Source: JBBATK01 sp040398805 (lineage in GTDB: Bacteria > Bacteroidota > Ignavibacteria > Kapaibacteriales > NICIL-2). From it: DNA of 64,000 bases. Below are positions 43,508 through 52,003 of the stretch, in pieces; the stretch's first letter is position 1; the number at the start of each line of letters is the position of its first letter. The notes below the pieces were generated by a model. That model made no database searches, had not been told where the DNA came from, and was given only the letters and a program-made list of their open reading frames with translations. The stretch spans positions 33,340-97,339 of the forward strand of contig JBBATK010000009.1 of NCBI GenBank assembly GCA_040398805.1. The letters run 5' to 3'. The translations under genes and the position numbers were made by a program.

Positions 43508-44170
43508 CTATCCCTCGTCCTTCAAGGCGCGTCGCAGGACGTTGTTGACGGAGCGCGCAGCGAGGAAGGCATCGAAGAGCATGAGCACCTGGTCGTTCGC
43601 CCCGACGAACTCCCTGCTCGGCATCTCCTTCATGAAATACCACTGCTTGTTGCTGATATAGGATATGGTAGAGACATCGCGGAACTCCACGGGCAGCACC
43701 TTGTTCCGCTCGCCGAGCACATCCCCGTACCACGTATGGAACTCCGCCTGCGCAACGGCGGCCGGCAACTCTTGCGGATGATTCCGCAGATAGCGCCGTA
43801 CAAGCGCGATCTGCTCGGGCGTGACGCCGTAGGCACCGCCGCCGATCATGAGTTTGGACGACTCAAGATGGATATAGAAACTTGGTGTTCCCTTGCGTCC
43901 TCCCGGTCCGATGGCAGCTGCCAGATTCGTCTTGTACGGCTGCTTGTCCTTGCTGAAACGGATGTCGCGATTGATACGGAACACCGCTTGTTCCGTGGTG
44001 CAATGAAAGAACGGATCCACCGAGCAGATCTTCTCGATCAGGTGCGAGACGAGCATGCGGAAAGGCTTCTTTGCCTCGCGCTCATACACATCACGGTGCG
44101 CATCGAACCATTCCTTGTTATTGTTTCCGGCTAGCTCGTTCAGGAAGCGGAGGGTGGCTTTGTCGATCAT
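43508..44170 (-). CDS. DUF2461 / TIGR02453 family protein
   Basis: Cytoplasmic protein of 220 residues matching the DUF2461 family along its length: LRFLNELAGNNNKEWFDAHRDVYE at the start, then FRINRDIRFSKDKQPYKTNLAA, GGGAYGVTPEQIALVR and a C-terminal FDAFLAARSVNNVL. The family's biochemical role is unknown. The ATG at 44170 (MIDKATLRFL) fits family N-termini better than the one nine bases upstream. It is last of a minus-strand run beginning with the TatD fusion and follows the EamA transporter by 87 bp. Confidence 0.88.
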   Translation of the reverse strand: MIDKATLRFLNELAGNNNKEWFDAHRDVYEREAKKPFRMLVSHLIEKICSVDPFFHCTTEQAVFRINRDIRFSKDKQPYKTNLAAAIGPGGRKGTPSFYIHLESSKLMIGGGAYGVTPEQIALVRRYLRNHPQELPAAVAQAEFHTWYGDVLGERNKVLPVEFRDVSTISYISNKQWYFMKEMPSREFVGANDQVLMLFDAFLAARSVNNVLRRALKDEG

Positions 44171-44257
44171 AAGGAACATGGGTTGGTATGGGTTTGCAAT
44201 TTCTCTTCAAGCGGATGGACCATGCGTTGTGGCGTACCGCAAGTGGCGCCCGCCTTC

Positions 44258-45118
44258 TCAGCCGCGTTGCGTGAGGAACACGCCAAGGAGCACCACGCAA
44301 CCGCCGACCACGAAGAACGGCGACGGAGCGATACCCATGATGACAAAGCTGAGGACCGTCGTGAAGACGGGTTGAAGATTGTTGAAGACCGCGACCTTGC
44401 TTGCTTCCATCTTCGTGAGCAGGTAATACCACAGACCGAAGCCGAAGCCCGACGTGACGATGCCAAGATACATGAGTCCGCCCCATTGGTCTGCGGTCAG
44501 CATGCCCGGCGCCACATGCGGCACGGGCAGGAGTGCATACAACGGCAGATAGACGATGGTTCCGATGAGCATGGACAGGCCCGTAGCGTACACGGCGCCG
44601 ATCTTGATGGACATGCGACGTCCGAACACCGTGAAGAACGCCCACGACATGCTCGCGCACAGCTCGATGATGTTGCCGAACAGGTGTTCTGAGCGCATGC
44701 TCAGTCCTTTTTCGAGGAGCACGATGAGCGTGCCCGCGATGGCGCACGCAATGCCGTACACCTTTGCCCGGGTAAGCTGTTCATGACCGAATATCCGCGA
44801 AATGACAAGCACGAACGCCGGCGACAACGCGTAGGCCAGCGATGCATCCGGGGGCGTGGTGTACCGCAAGCCCCACACGAACATGAGCTGGTTCATGGGG
44901 ATGTTGATGATTCCCAGCAGAAGCAGCATGGGCCAATCGCTGCGCTCGATGCGGCCGAGCGGTTGCCGGCGGATCGCCATCCATGCGGCGTAGGCCAGAA
45001 CGGATAATCCGCCCCGGTACAGGACGACGACGGCGGGATGCAGGGTCTGCACCACGTGCTTTGCGAACAAATGGGTGCTCGAGGCGATGAGTTGTTGGAA
45101 GATGAGGATGAAGAGCAT
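44258..45118 (-). CDS. DMT-superfamily transporter (EamA)
   Basis: Inner-membrane protein of 286 residues with about ten hydrophobic segments in two EamA halves (residues about 5-135 and 145-280). Marks of the family include LYRGGLSVLAYA in the first half and the PVFTTVLSFVIMGIAPSPFFVVGG end of the second. Such transporters usually export amino acids or metabolites; the substrate cannot be inferred. It starts 15 bp after upp and is probably co-transcribed with it. Confidence 0.9.
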   Translation of the reverse strand: MLFILIFQQLIASSTHLFAKHVVQTLHPAVVVLYRGGLSVLAYAAWMAIRRQPLGRIERSDWPMLLLLGIINIPMNQLMFVWGLRYTTPPDASLAYALSPAFVLVISRIFGHEQLTRAKVYGIACAIAGTLIVLLEKGLSMRSEHLFGNIIELCASMSWAFFTVFGRRMSIKIGAVYATGLSMLIGTIVYLPLYALLPVPHVAPGMLTADQWGGLMYLGIVTSGFGFGLWYYLLTKMEASKVAVFNNLQPVFTTVLSFVIMGIAPSPFFVVGGCVVLLGVFLTQRG

Positions 45119-45133
45119 CAGGAGAGCGGGATT

Positions 45134-45754
45134 CTACACGGTGCCGTGGGCACGATCGCCGGCGTCACCGAGACCGGGAACGATATAGCCGTGTTGATTG
45201 AGTCCGCGGTCCACCGCGGCGCACACCACATGCACATCGGGATGCAGCTGTTCCACTTCCGCTATGCCTTCGGGGGCGGCAAGCACCACCGCGGCGATGA
45301 TGCTGCGTGCGCCACGACGTTTCAGATCGTCGATGGCCGCACACATGCTGCCGCCGGTGGCAAGCATGGGATCGAGCACGATGACGGTGGTCCGGTCATC
45401 GAGCGGCGGCACGTTGCAGTAGTATTCCTTCGGGACAAGCGTCTCTTCGTCGCGCTTGAGTCCTACATACCCGATGGTCGCTTCCGGTATGCAATGCGTG
45501 AAGGCGTGAAGAAGCGTGAGTCCCGAGCGCAGGACGGGAACGACGACGACACCGCCGCCGAGCGCATATCCCGTGGTGGTCTCCAATGGCGTCGATATGT
45601 CGTGGACGGAGAGTGGAAGGCTGCGCGTGCACGCCAGGCATAAATGATACGCCACGCGGTCCAACGCCTCGCGGAACGACGCCGACGACGACTCTTTGTC
45701 GCGAAGGATGGTCATGGCCACGTGCAGCAGAGGATGCGAAAGGATCGTGTGCAT
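45134..45754 (-). CDS. upp: uracil phosphoribosyltransferase
   Basis: Salvages uracil to UMP with PRPP. 206 residues, close to the usual 208. The PRPP-binding loop reads VIVLDPMLATGGSMCAAI, and the N-terminal RDKESSSASFREALDRVAYHL and VPVLRSGLTLLHAF segments are typical, as is the uracil-binding GLKRDEETL and C-terminal GLNQHGYIVPGLGDAGDR. The start codon follows the stop of the TatD-barrel gene by three bases, and EamA follows after 15 bp, so all three are likely in one transcript. Confidence 0.95.
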   Translation of the reverse strand: MHTILSHPLLHVAMTILRDKESSSASFREALDRVAYHLCLACTRSLPLSVHDISTPLETTTGYALGGGVVVVPVLRSGLTLLHAFTHCIPEATIGYVGLKRDEETLVPKEYYCNVPPLDDRTTVIVLDPMLATGGSMCAAIDDLKRRGARSIIAAVVLAAPEGIAEVEQLHPDVHVVCAAVDRGLNQHGYIVPGLGDAGDRAHGTV

Positions 45755-45757
45755 GCG

Positions 45758-46501
45758 TTACAGCTTTGGGTACCACATAAGGGTGAAGCGGGGCAACGAG
45801 AAGAAGGTCGAGACGTTCGCCAGGGTACGGTTGTTCGGACCCTTGTACAGGTATTTGTCTTCCGACTGCAGGAAGAAATCCACGCGCCACTCACCACCGG
45901 GAACGATGAGGCCGATAGGAGTCTTGATATGCGCGAAAAGGCCGAGTCCCACACACACGCCGCTCACCGTTTTCGTCCGTCCGAACACCGGCTCGGGCCT
46001 GCCTTGCGAGAGCGAATCGTCCCGCACTCCGTCACCGCCATCGTAATCGCTCTGAATGAGACAGCCGCCGCCCATAAGGTAGAACACCACTCTGCTGTAC
46101 GGATTCCACAGGTACTTGGCGCCGATTTCGACGGTGTGGTGTTCATCGGGATATTGCTGACCGAACGGATTATTCGGGCTTCTGATCACTTTGGCATTCT
46201 TCGTGTACACATACGCCGCTTGAGCGATGAACCGGTCGCTGAACATGTAACTGATGGCACCGCCGTACGAGAACACGCCTTCGTAGGAGAACGAAGTGGT
46301 CGTATCGTTCGATGTCTGCGCCTCCACGATGGTGTTGGTGGCGAAGACGGGTCCGATACCGAGCGACTTATGATACGGATGGTAATCCTCCTCCATCTCC
46401 GTCGTATCCGCGTCCTGAGTATCCTGAGCGAAGACGCCCGCCGACAGGATCATGGAAATCATCATCAAGTGAAAAAACCTGCGTGCCGTGGCTGATGTCA
46501 T
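45758..46501 (-). other. Barrel module with its own possible start
   Basis: Within the fused frame the ATG at 46501 begins MTSATARRFFHLMMISMILS, ending AGVFAQ: a good signal peptide (Arg-Arg, hydrophobic core, Ala-x-Ala-like cleavage). The barrel could therefore be made separately from this start or from ATG 46465, exported, and inserted in the outer membrane, while TatD stays cytoplasmic. Confidence 0.6.
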
Positions 46502-47221
46502 GGCAAGTACCTCTTCCGTGGTTTGTGAACGTATCTCTGCGATCTTCTCTGCGACGAAACGGACGAACGACGGTTCGTTCCGCTTGCCCCGATGCGGCAC
46601 GGGCGTGATGTATGGCGCATCCGTCTCGATCATGAAGCGGTCGTCCGGAACCATCCTCACCACCTCGTCCAATGTGGATTTCTTGAAGGTGACGTTGCCC
46701 GTGAACGACACATGGAAACCCAGCGCCAATGCTTCGTTCAGGACCTCCGCGCTGCCGGAAAAACAATGCAACACGCCGCGCAGCGAGCCGTCCTGCTCTT
46801 CCGTCAAGATACGGAGAATGTCCGCATCGGATTCGCGGTTGTGGACGATGACCGGCAGCGAGCATTGCTTGGCGATACGCAGCTGTACGCGAAAGATCTC
46901 CTGCTGAACATCCTTCGGCGCGAAGTCGTAATAATAATCCAACCCTATCTCCCCGATAGCCACCACGCGGGTCTGCTCCGTGCCGAGCTCCACCCGTTGC
47001 AGGTCGGCCGAGGTGACCGAAGCCGAGTTATGGGGGTGGATGCCGATGCCCCGGTACAATCTCTCATCGCTCTCCACAAGGGCTTGCAAGGCATCGAAAC
47101 CCGCGGGTTCGATGGAGGGGATGACGATGGCCTCCACGCCCGCCTGCCACGCCCGCTGCAGGACCTCTGCGCGGTCGCTATCGAAGGCGGAAGTGTCGAT
47201 ATGGCAATGGGAATCGATCAT
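45758..47221 (-). CDS. tatD: TatD-family metal-dependent hydrolase fused in frame to an outer-membrane beta-barrel
   Basis: One open frame of 487 residues with two unlike halves. Residues 1-252 are a complete TatD hydrolase: metal ligands in MIDSHCHID, GIGIHPHNS, VAIGEIGLDYYYD (Glu ligand), VHNRESDADI, LHCFSGSAE and IETDAPYITP, ending at the usual C-terminal helix (ATARRFF). The frame then runs without a stop into a signal-peptide-like stretch (LMMISMILSAGVFAQD) and a barrel of about 220 residues (GIGPVFATNTIVEAQ ... FTLMWYPKL). The join lies at a run of six T (46472-46477 as A on plus). With five T the TatD frame would end in FFT-stop and overlap ATGATG of the barrel. So this may be two overlapping genes split by a homopolymer error, or a true fusion. 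A longer upstream frame, to 48142, is antisense to alr and rejected. Confidence 0.8.
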   Translation of the reverse strand: MIDSHCHIDTSAFDSDRAEVLQRAWQAGVEAIVIPSIEPAGFDALQALVESDERLYRGIGIHPHNSASVTSADLQRVELGTEQTRVVAIGEIGLDYYYDFAPKDVQQEIFRVQLRIAKQCSLPVIVHNRESDADILRILTEEQDGSLRGVLHCFSGSAEVLNEALALGFHVSFTGNVTFKKSTLDEVVRMVPDDRFMIETDAPYITPVPHRGKRNEPSFVRFVAEKIAEIRSQTTEEVLAMTSATARRFFHLMMISMILSAGVFAQDTQDADTTEMEEDYHPYHKSLGIGPVFATNTIVEAQTSNDTTTSFSYEGVFSYGGAISYMFSDRFIAQAAYVYTKNAKVIRSPNNPFGQQYPDEHHTVEIGAKYLWNPYSRVVFYLMGGGCLIQSDYDGGDGVRDDSLSQGRPEPVFGRTKTVSGVCVGLGLFAHIKTPIGLIVPGGEWRVDFFLQSEDKYLYKGPNNRTLANVSTFFSLPRFTLMWYPKL

Positions 47222-47346
47222 GCGGTGCACGGTGAATGGTGGTGAAAGGAAACGGATGCGCGGTGCGGCGGAAAGTATGCACGGATACGGGCTGAAGGCC
47301 CACGGGGAGCCATGGTTTCCGTTGCCGTTTCCGGTCGATTCCGCCT

Positions 47347-47373
47347 TTTTTCCCGCTTTCGTCGCGGGAAAAA
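47347..47373. promoter_or_regulatory. 10-bp palindrome upstream of the alr promoter box
   Basis: TTTTTCCCGC (47347-47356) and GCGGGAAAAA (47364-47373) flank a seven-base spacer. The arms have A/T outer ends and no trailing T run on either strand, so an operator is more likely than a terminator. It sits 22 bp upstream of the TATCTTTG box, where a -33 element would be. Confidence 0.45.
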
Positions 47374-47394
47374 TACGACAATCGCAATCATCCG

Positions 47395-47402
47395 TATCTT
47401 TG
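47395..47402 (+). promoter_or_regulatory. TATCTTTG -7 box for alr operon
   Basis: Exact TAnnTTTG match. Predicted transcription start near 47409; the favoured GTG start of alr at 47510 leaves a leader of about 100 bases. Confidence 0.5.
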
Positions 47403-47509
47403 CCGACTCCCTTGCATTCCCCGTATCCACTGTCCGCCCTGCGGCCTTGCGGGTGCGGGATGCCGCTTGTCGTTTGTGTCTTTTTTCCGGTCGATTCCGA
47501 TCCATCACC

Positions 47510-48607
47510 GTGCGTTCCACCGTCGCCGAAGTACGTCGTTCCGCCCTCCTGCACAATCTCCACGAGATTCGTCGCACGGCGCCCGACGCACTGGTCATGG
47601 CCATGGTGAAAGCCAATGCCTACGGTCATGGCATGATCGAGGTGGCGCATGTGATCGAACCGGCGGTGGACTTCTTCGGTGTGGCCGTGATGAGCGAAGG
47701 CCTGGCCCTGCGCTCCTACGGCATCACCAAACCCATCGTCGTCATGATGCCGCCGGACATCTACGACGCCCAGCACTTCTGCGAGCGCGACCTGCAGCTC
47801 GTGGCCTGCTCCATGGACATACTCCGCGATTTCGACGCCGAGGCGCGCCGCTTCAACAAGGTGATGAAAGCGCATCTGTACATCGATACGGGAATGCGCC
47901 GGGACGGTATCGAACCGCACGACGCCCGCGCTTTCATGGACGAATGCTCCGCCTTGAAGAACATCAAGGTCATCGGCATCTGCACGCACTTCGCCTCCAG
48001 CGATGATGCCGACACCAGTTTCACCGAACATCAACTGACGTTGTTCAACGATACCATGACGGACCTCGCCCGTGCGGGCTACACCTTCGACTACGTGCAC
48101 GCAAGCAACAGCGGCGCCTTGTTCCGTCATCCTCGAGCCCACTTCAATCTGGTGCGCGTAGGACTCTCCCTGTATGGCATCGCGCCTGCATCGGTCGTGG
48201 ATTCACCTCTCCAGCCCGTGCTCACGCTCAAGACCCGTGTCAATGCGCTTCGTCGCATCGCTGCCGGTGAATCCGTCAGTTACGGACGTCGGTTCGTCTC
48301 CGCCAAGGAGACCACCATCGCCACCATCCCCATCGGCTACGGCGACGGCTACTCGCGCATGCTCACGGGCAAGGCTCAGTGCCTGCTCCACGGCAAACGC
48401 TTCCCTATCGTCGGTGCCATCTGCATGGATGAGTGCATGATCGATGCGGGCGACGAAGAGGTGAAGCTCGGCGACGAGGTGGTGCTCATCGGTCCGCAAG
48501 GCGCGGAGACCATCTCCGCCAGAGAGATCGCCGAGACCTTGCACACCATTCCTTACGAAATAACATCAATGATCACCTCCCGCGTGCCCCGCGTGGTGGT
48601 GGATTAG
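47510..48607 (+). CDS. alr: alanine racemase
   Basis: PLP enzyme that makes D-alanine for peptidoglycan. From the GTG at 47510 it has 365 residues, the family norm, and starts VRSTVAEVRRSALLHN as Alr proteins do; the open frame continues upstream without homology (GTG 47453 is an alternative). The PLP lysine is Lys34 in MVKANAYGHG; the catalytic Tyr lies in ESVSYGRRFVS; PIGYGDGYSR and GAICMDECMID are further signatures. It begins a plus-strand operon with scpA (9-bp gap), scpB (11 bp) and an SDR gene (14 bp). Confidence 0.95.
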   Translation: MRSTVAEVRRSALLHNLHEIRRTAPDALVMAMVKANAYGHGMIEVAHVIEPAVDFFGVAVMSEGLALRSYGITKPIVVMMPPDIYDAQHFCERDLQLVACSMDILRDFDAEARRFNKVMKAHLYIDTGMRRDGIEPHDARAFMDECSALKNIKVIGICTHFASSDDADTSFTEHQLTLFNDTMTDLARAGYTFDYVHASNSGALFRHPRAHFNLVRVGLSLYGIAPASVVDSPLQPVLTLKTRVNALRRIAAGESVSYGRRFVSAKETTIATIPIGYGDGYSRMLTGKAQCLLHGKRFPIVGAICMDECMIDAGDEEVKLGDEVVLIGPQGAETISAREIAETLHTIPYEITSMITSRVPRVVVD

Positions 48608-48616
48608 GAGCTGCGC

Positions 48617-49477
48617 ATGACAACGGACATCCATACCAGGCAATCCCGTCTGGACACCTACACGGTCAAGCTGCCGAACTTCGAGGGTCCGCTGGACCTT
48701 CTCCTGTTCTTCATCAAGCGCGACGAGCTCGATATCTACGACATCCCCATCGGGAAGATCACGCGGGAGTTCCTGGAATACATCCGCCTGATGCAACTGT
48801 TCGACCTGGAGCTCGCCGGCGAGTTCCTCGTGATGGCGTCGTCCCTCATGCAGATCAAAGTGCGCATGCTGCTTCCCAAGGAAGTGGACGAGCGCGGCGA
48901 GGAAGTGCCCGGCGATGACCCGCGGGCCGAACTCGTTCAACAGCTCTTGCAATACTCCCAGTACAAGGAAGTGAGCCGCGAGTTCTCGGAGCGCGAGGAA
49001 GCCCAGCGCTACGTGTATTACCGACAGATGTTCGACGCCGATGAAAAGGAATCGGCCGACGAATTCTATAAGAACGCCACGCTCTTCGATCTGCTCGCCG
49101 CGTTCAAGAAGGCGCTGGAACGCAAGCCCGAAAAGGAGATCCTCCACACGGTGCAATTGTATTCGGTGACCATCGAGGAGCAAACGGAACATGTGCTCAT
49201 GCATCTGCGCTCGAACAGGAAGATCAGTTTCATGCAGTTCGTGCACGACCGTCCGCGCATCTTCATCGTCGTCACCTTCCTTGCCATCTTGGAGATGTCC
49301 AAGAATCAGATCATCTCCATCCGTCAGAACGACAACTTCGACGACATCGAGATCGTCCCGTTCGAAGATGTCATCGAGACGAAAACCCTGGATGAAGTCC
49401 TTCACGACGATGAACCCGCACCGCAGGCGGCGGACGATTCCGATTCCGCACCGAATTCTCAACCAGAAACCGAATAG
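48617..49477 (+). CDS. scpA: segregation and condensation protein A
   Basis: Kleisin subunit of the SMC-ScpAB condensin that organises and separates sister chromosomes. 286 residues. The N-terminal SMC-contacting region reads FEGPLDLLLFFIKRDELDIYDIPI, followed by LMQIKVRMLLP and the C-terminal winged-helix region with FVTFLAILEMSKNQIISIRQ. The last 40 residues are acidic (DDEPAPQAADDSDSAP). It is followed after 11 bp by its partner scpB, as in most genomes; smc is elsewhere. Confidence 0.95.
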   Translation: MTTDIHTRQSRLDTYTVKLPNFEGPLDLLLFFIKRDELDIYDIPIGKITREFLEYIRLMQLFDLELAGEFLVMASSLMQIKVRMLLPKEVDERGEEVPGDDPRAELVQQLLQYSQYKEVSREFSEREEAQRYVYYRQMFDADEKESADEFYKNATLFDLLAAFKKALERKPEKEILHTVQLYSVTIEEQTEHVLMHLRSNRKISFMQFVHDRPRIFIVVTFLAILEMSKNQIISIRQNDNFDDIEIVPFEDVIETKTLDEVLHDDEPAPQAADDSDSAPNSQPETE

Positions 49478-49488
49478 TCGATATCACT

Positions 49489-50685
49489 ATGCGCACACTT
49501 CCCTTTTTCCTGACGCTCTCTCGCGAATCCCAACGCTCCACCCTGGAGGCGCTCATCTTCGCCAGCGACGAACCGCTGACGAATAAGACCATGTTCAAGG
49601 TGCTGATCCTGGAAGACGGTTTGTATTCGGACGCCGAGGGCGAAACGTCCGAACCCGTCCAACCGGAACTGGACATCGTTCCGGAGTCGGCCCCGGCTGA
49701 CGCTGCCTTGGAAGCGACTGCGGACGCCGCCTCTGCAGGCGATGCCGAAACCTCGGGCGTGGAACCTCCGCGCGTGTCGGGGAAGGCGTCGAAAAAGAAG
49801 TATCCCATCGAACCGTCGGAACTCTCCGCATTGGTCGCGGAACTCGTTGACGAAATCAACGACCACCTTACCGTGTCCGAGCGCCCGTATCGCGTGGTGC
49901 GCATCGCCGGCGGCTATCAGTTCGCCACCACCTCCGAGTTCGGCGACGTCGTCGCCCGCCTTGTGAAGTCCCGCACGAAGCGCCGTCTTTCGCAAGCCGC
50001 TCTCGAAGCGCTGTCCATCATCGCCTACAAGCAGCCCATCTCCAAACCCGAGATCGAGGCCATCCGCGGTATCAACTCCAACGAGGTCATCAACTCCCTC
50101 GTCGAGAAGAACCTCGTCACTATCGCCGGACGTTCCGATGCGCCGGGAAAACCGCTGCTGTACGGCACGACGGATGATTTCCTCCGCATGTTCGGGTTGC
50201 ACTCCACGAAGGACCTCCCCAAGCTGCGCGAACTCGACGAACTGTTCCAGCATAAGGCGGCCGAACTCGCCGGCGGACTCGATATCAGCGTCAAGACCAC
50301 CTCCGGCGAACTGCTCTCCAAGATCCAATCCATGGTGGACAACGAGCAGAAGATCATCGAACATGAACGCATGAAAGAGGAAGGACGTCACGAAGACGAG
50401 ATTCCCCTGCCGGGAACCGTCAACGTTGCCGAAGAAACCGGCGAGACAGGCTCGGAGGAACCGTCTGCCGATAGCGATATCGATGCCACCCATGATTCCA
50501 CCGCTGACGTCGCGACGGAAGCGCAGGAGGAAGCGCAGGAGGAATCACGTGAGGAAACGGACGAGGCTGCGCACGAGCAAACACACGAGGACGACGGACT
50601 CGATGCGCATGACGATTCCGATCATCTGGACGACGGCGAGACGGACGCCGTGCCGGGAGACGAGGACACAGAGCACGCCGAATAA
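49489..50685 (+). CDS. scpB: segregation and condensation protein B, with a large insertion and acidic tail
   Basis: Partner of ScpA in condensin. The family is usually about 180-220 residues; this one is 398. Helices of the first winged-helix domain (STLEALIFASDEPLT) are separated from the rest (PSELSALVAELVDEINDHL) by a low-complexity Glu/Ala/Pro-rich insertion at about 46-107, ending in SGKASKKKYP. The core continues with YRVVRIAGGYQFAT, the second winged helix LSQAALEALSIIAYKQPISKPEIEAIRG and LVTIAGRSDAPGKPLLYGTT. From about residue 299 a 100-residue tail is mostly Glu/Asp/His/Thr. The frame and stop are intact, so this is a lineage elaboration and not damage. Confidence 0.93.
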   Translation: MRTLPFFLTLSRESQRSTLEALIFASDEPLTNKTMFKVLILEDGLYSDAEGETSEPVQPELDIVPESAPADAALEATADAASAGDAETSGVEPPRVSGKASKKKYPIEPSELSALVAELVDEINDHLTVSERPYRVVRIAGGYQFATTSEFGDVVARLVKSRTKRRLSQAALEALSIIAYKQPISKPEIEAIRGINSNEVINSLVEKNLVTIAGRSDAPGKPLLYGTTDDFLRMFGLHSTKDLPKLRELDELFQHKAAELAGGLDISVKTTSGELLSKIQSMVDNEQKIIEHERMKEEGRHEDEIPLPGTVNVAEETGETGSEEPSADSDIDATHDSTADVATEAQEEAQEESREETDEAAHEQTHEDDGLDAHDDSDHLDDGETDAVPGDEDTEHAE

Positions 50686-50699
50686 CGAAAGGAAGACCC

Positions 50700-51473
50700 A
50701 TGCAATTGCACACATACGAACGCGGACTCAAGGACAAGGTGGCGCTGGTGACAGGAGCGGCAACGGGTAACGGTCGTGCGTTCTGCGAACGCCTGGCCGA
50801 GGAGGGTGCGCTCATCGCCATTGCGGATATCGCTGATGCACACGAGACCGTCGATGCGGTGAAGGCCATCGTGGGTGATGCCGACACGGTGCGGGCCTAT
50901 AGGGGCGACCTCAGTTCGCCTGACGATGTGCAGCGTATCATCGATGATGTGGTGAAGGATTTCGGTCGCATCGACATCCTCGTGCATAACGTGGGCATCT
51001 ACGAGGAAGAACCCTTCGAGCTGCTGCGATTCGACCAATGGAAGCGCATGCTCGATGTGAGCTTGAATTCGCTGTTCCTTACCGCTCATGCGGTGGTGCC
51101 CATCATGAAGCAGGCGCAGTTCGGACGTATCATCACGCTGTCGTCGGACATCGTGTGGCTGGGGACGCCGTATCTCACGCACTATGCCACGGCGAAGATG
51201 GGCATGATCGGATTCACCCGCTCGCTGGCCTCGGAAGTCGGCAAATACGGCATCACGGTGAACACCATCACGGTGGGGCTCACCGCCACGCAACGTCGCA
51301 CCGACACGGAGCTTTCCCGCTCGTTGCTCGAGCACATCATCCCTACGCAAAGCGTGCACCGCTCAGACGAGCCGCACGATATCGCCAACGTCGTGGCCTT
51401 CCTTGCCCTGCCAGCTTCCGGCATCATCACGGGTCAGACCATCAATGTGGACGGCGGCGTGGCCAAGCACTAA
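50700..51473 (+). CDS. short-chain dehydrogenase/reductase
   Basis: Cytoplasmic NAD(P)-dependent oxidoreductase of 257 residues, classical SDR type. The cofactor motif is TGAATGNGR (TGxxxGxG), followed by GDLSSPDD, NVG (in place of NNAG), the catalytic Ser in LSSDIVWLG, and YATAK with the active Tyr and Lys. The C-terminus ends in the usual GQTINVDGG. This resembles FabG-like 3-oxoacyl reductases, but the N-N-A-G variation and gene context (after scpB, 14-bp gap) do not identify a substrate. The stop codon overlaps that of the convergent methyltransferase gene. Confidence 0.9.
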   Translation: MQLHTYERGLKDKVALVTGAATGNGRAFCERLAEEGALIAIADIADAHETVDAVKAIVGDADTVRAYRGDLSSPDDVQRIIDDVVKDFGRIDILVHNVGIYEEEPFELLRFDQWKRMLDVSLNSLFLTAHAVVPIMKQAQFGRIITLSSDIVWLGTPYLTHYATAKMGMIGFTRSLASEVGKYGITVNTITVGLTATQRRTDTELSRSLLEHIIPTQSVHRSDEPHDIANVVAFLALPASGIITGQTINVDGGVAKH

Positions 51474-52000
51474 GAAGCCGCGCTCACGGCATGGAAAATG
51501 ACGATGCCCGCGGCCACCGAAACGTTCAGCGAGTGCTTCACGCCGTGCATGGGTATCATCACCGCCTCATCGCACTCGGCAAGCACGTCGTCGGCGATCC
51601 CCGTGAGTTCATTACCCAGCACCAGGCAGCACGGCATATCGGAAGCATCCAGCTCCCTATACGGACGCGCCTCTTCCGTCAACTCCACCGCGATGATCTT
51701 GACGCCTCTGCTCCGCAATTCCCGCAGCGCCGCGCACGCATCGTGCTCGTAACGCCACGGCACCGTGTCCACCGCTCCCAGTGCGGTCTTCGCGATCTCC
51801 GCCCGCGGCGGGTGCGGCGTGAAGCCGCAAAGGATGAGCTCCTGCACGCGAGCGGCATCGCAGGTACGGAACAACGAGCCCACGTTGTACATGCTGCGGA
51901 TGTTCGGTGCGCAGACGATCACGGGAAAACGCGGCGCTGCCAACGCCTGCTCGGACGTCAAGCGCATCTGCACCAATCGTTCGAAGGTGAGCTTCTTCAT
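51470..52000 (-). CDS. SpoU/TrmH-family RNA 2'-O-methyltransferase
   Basis: SPOUT-class enzyme of 176 residues that methylates ribose 2'-OH in tRNA or rRNA. The three family motifs are NIRSMYNVGSLFRTCDAA (motif 1), LVLGNELTGI (motif 2) and IPMHGVKHSLNVSVAAGI (motif 3), which form the knotted SAM-binding site. It lacks the N-terminal L30e-like substrate-binding domain, so it is the short TrmL/TrmH type. The 3' end overlaps that of the SDR gene by 4 bp (convergent). It follows the aminotransferase gene by 3 bp on the same strand. Confidence 0.92.
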   Translation of the reverse strand: MKKLTFERLVQMRLTSEQALAAPRFPVIVCAPNIRSMYNVGSLFRTCDAARVQELILCGFTPHPPRAEIAKTALGAVDTVPWRYEHDACAALRELRSRGVKIIAVELTEEARPYRELDASDMPCCLVLGNELTGIADDVLAECDEAVMIPMHGVKHSLNVSVAAGIVIFHAVSAAS

Positions 52001-52003
52001 GAA

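Noticed and set aside
47222..48142. Upstream extension of the TatD frame on the minus strand
   Set aside because: It lies antisense to alr, which has strong motifs. The TatD N-terminus MIDSHCHID at 47221 is the natural start.
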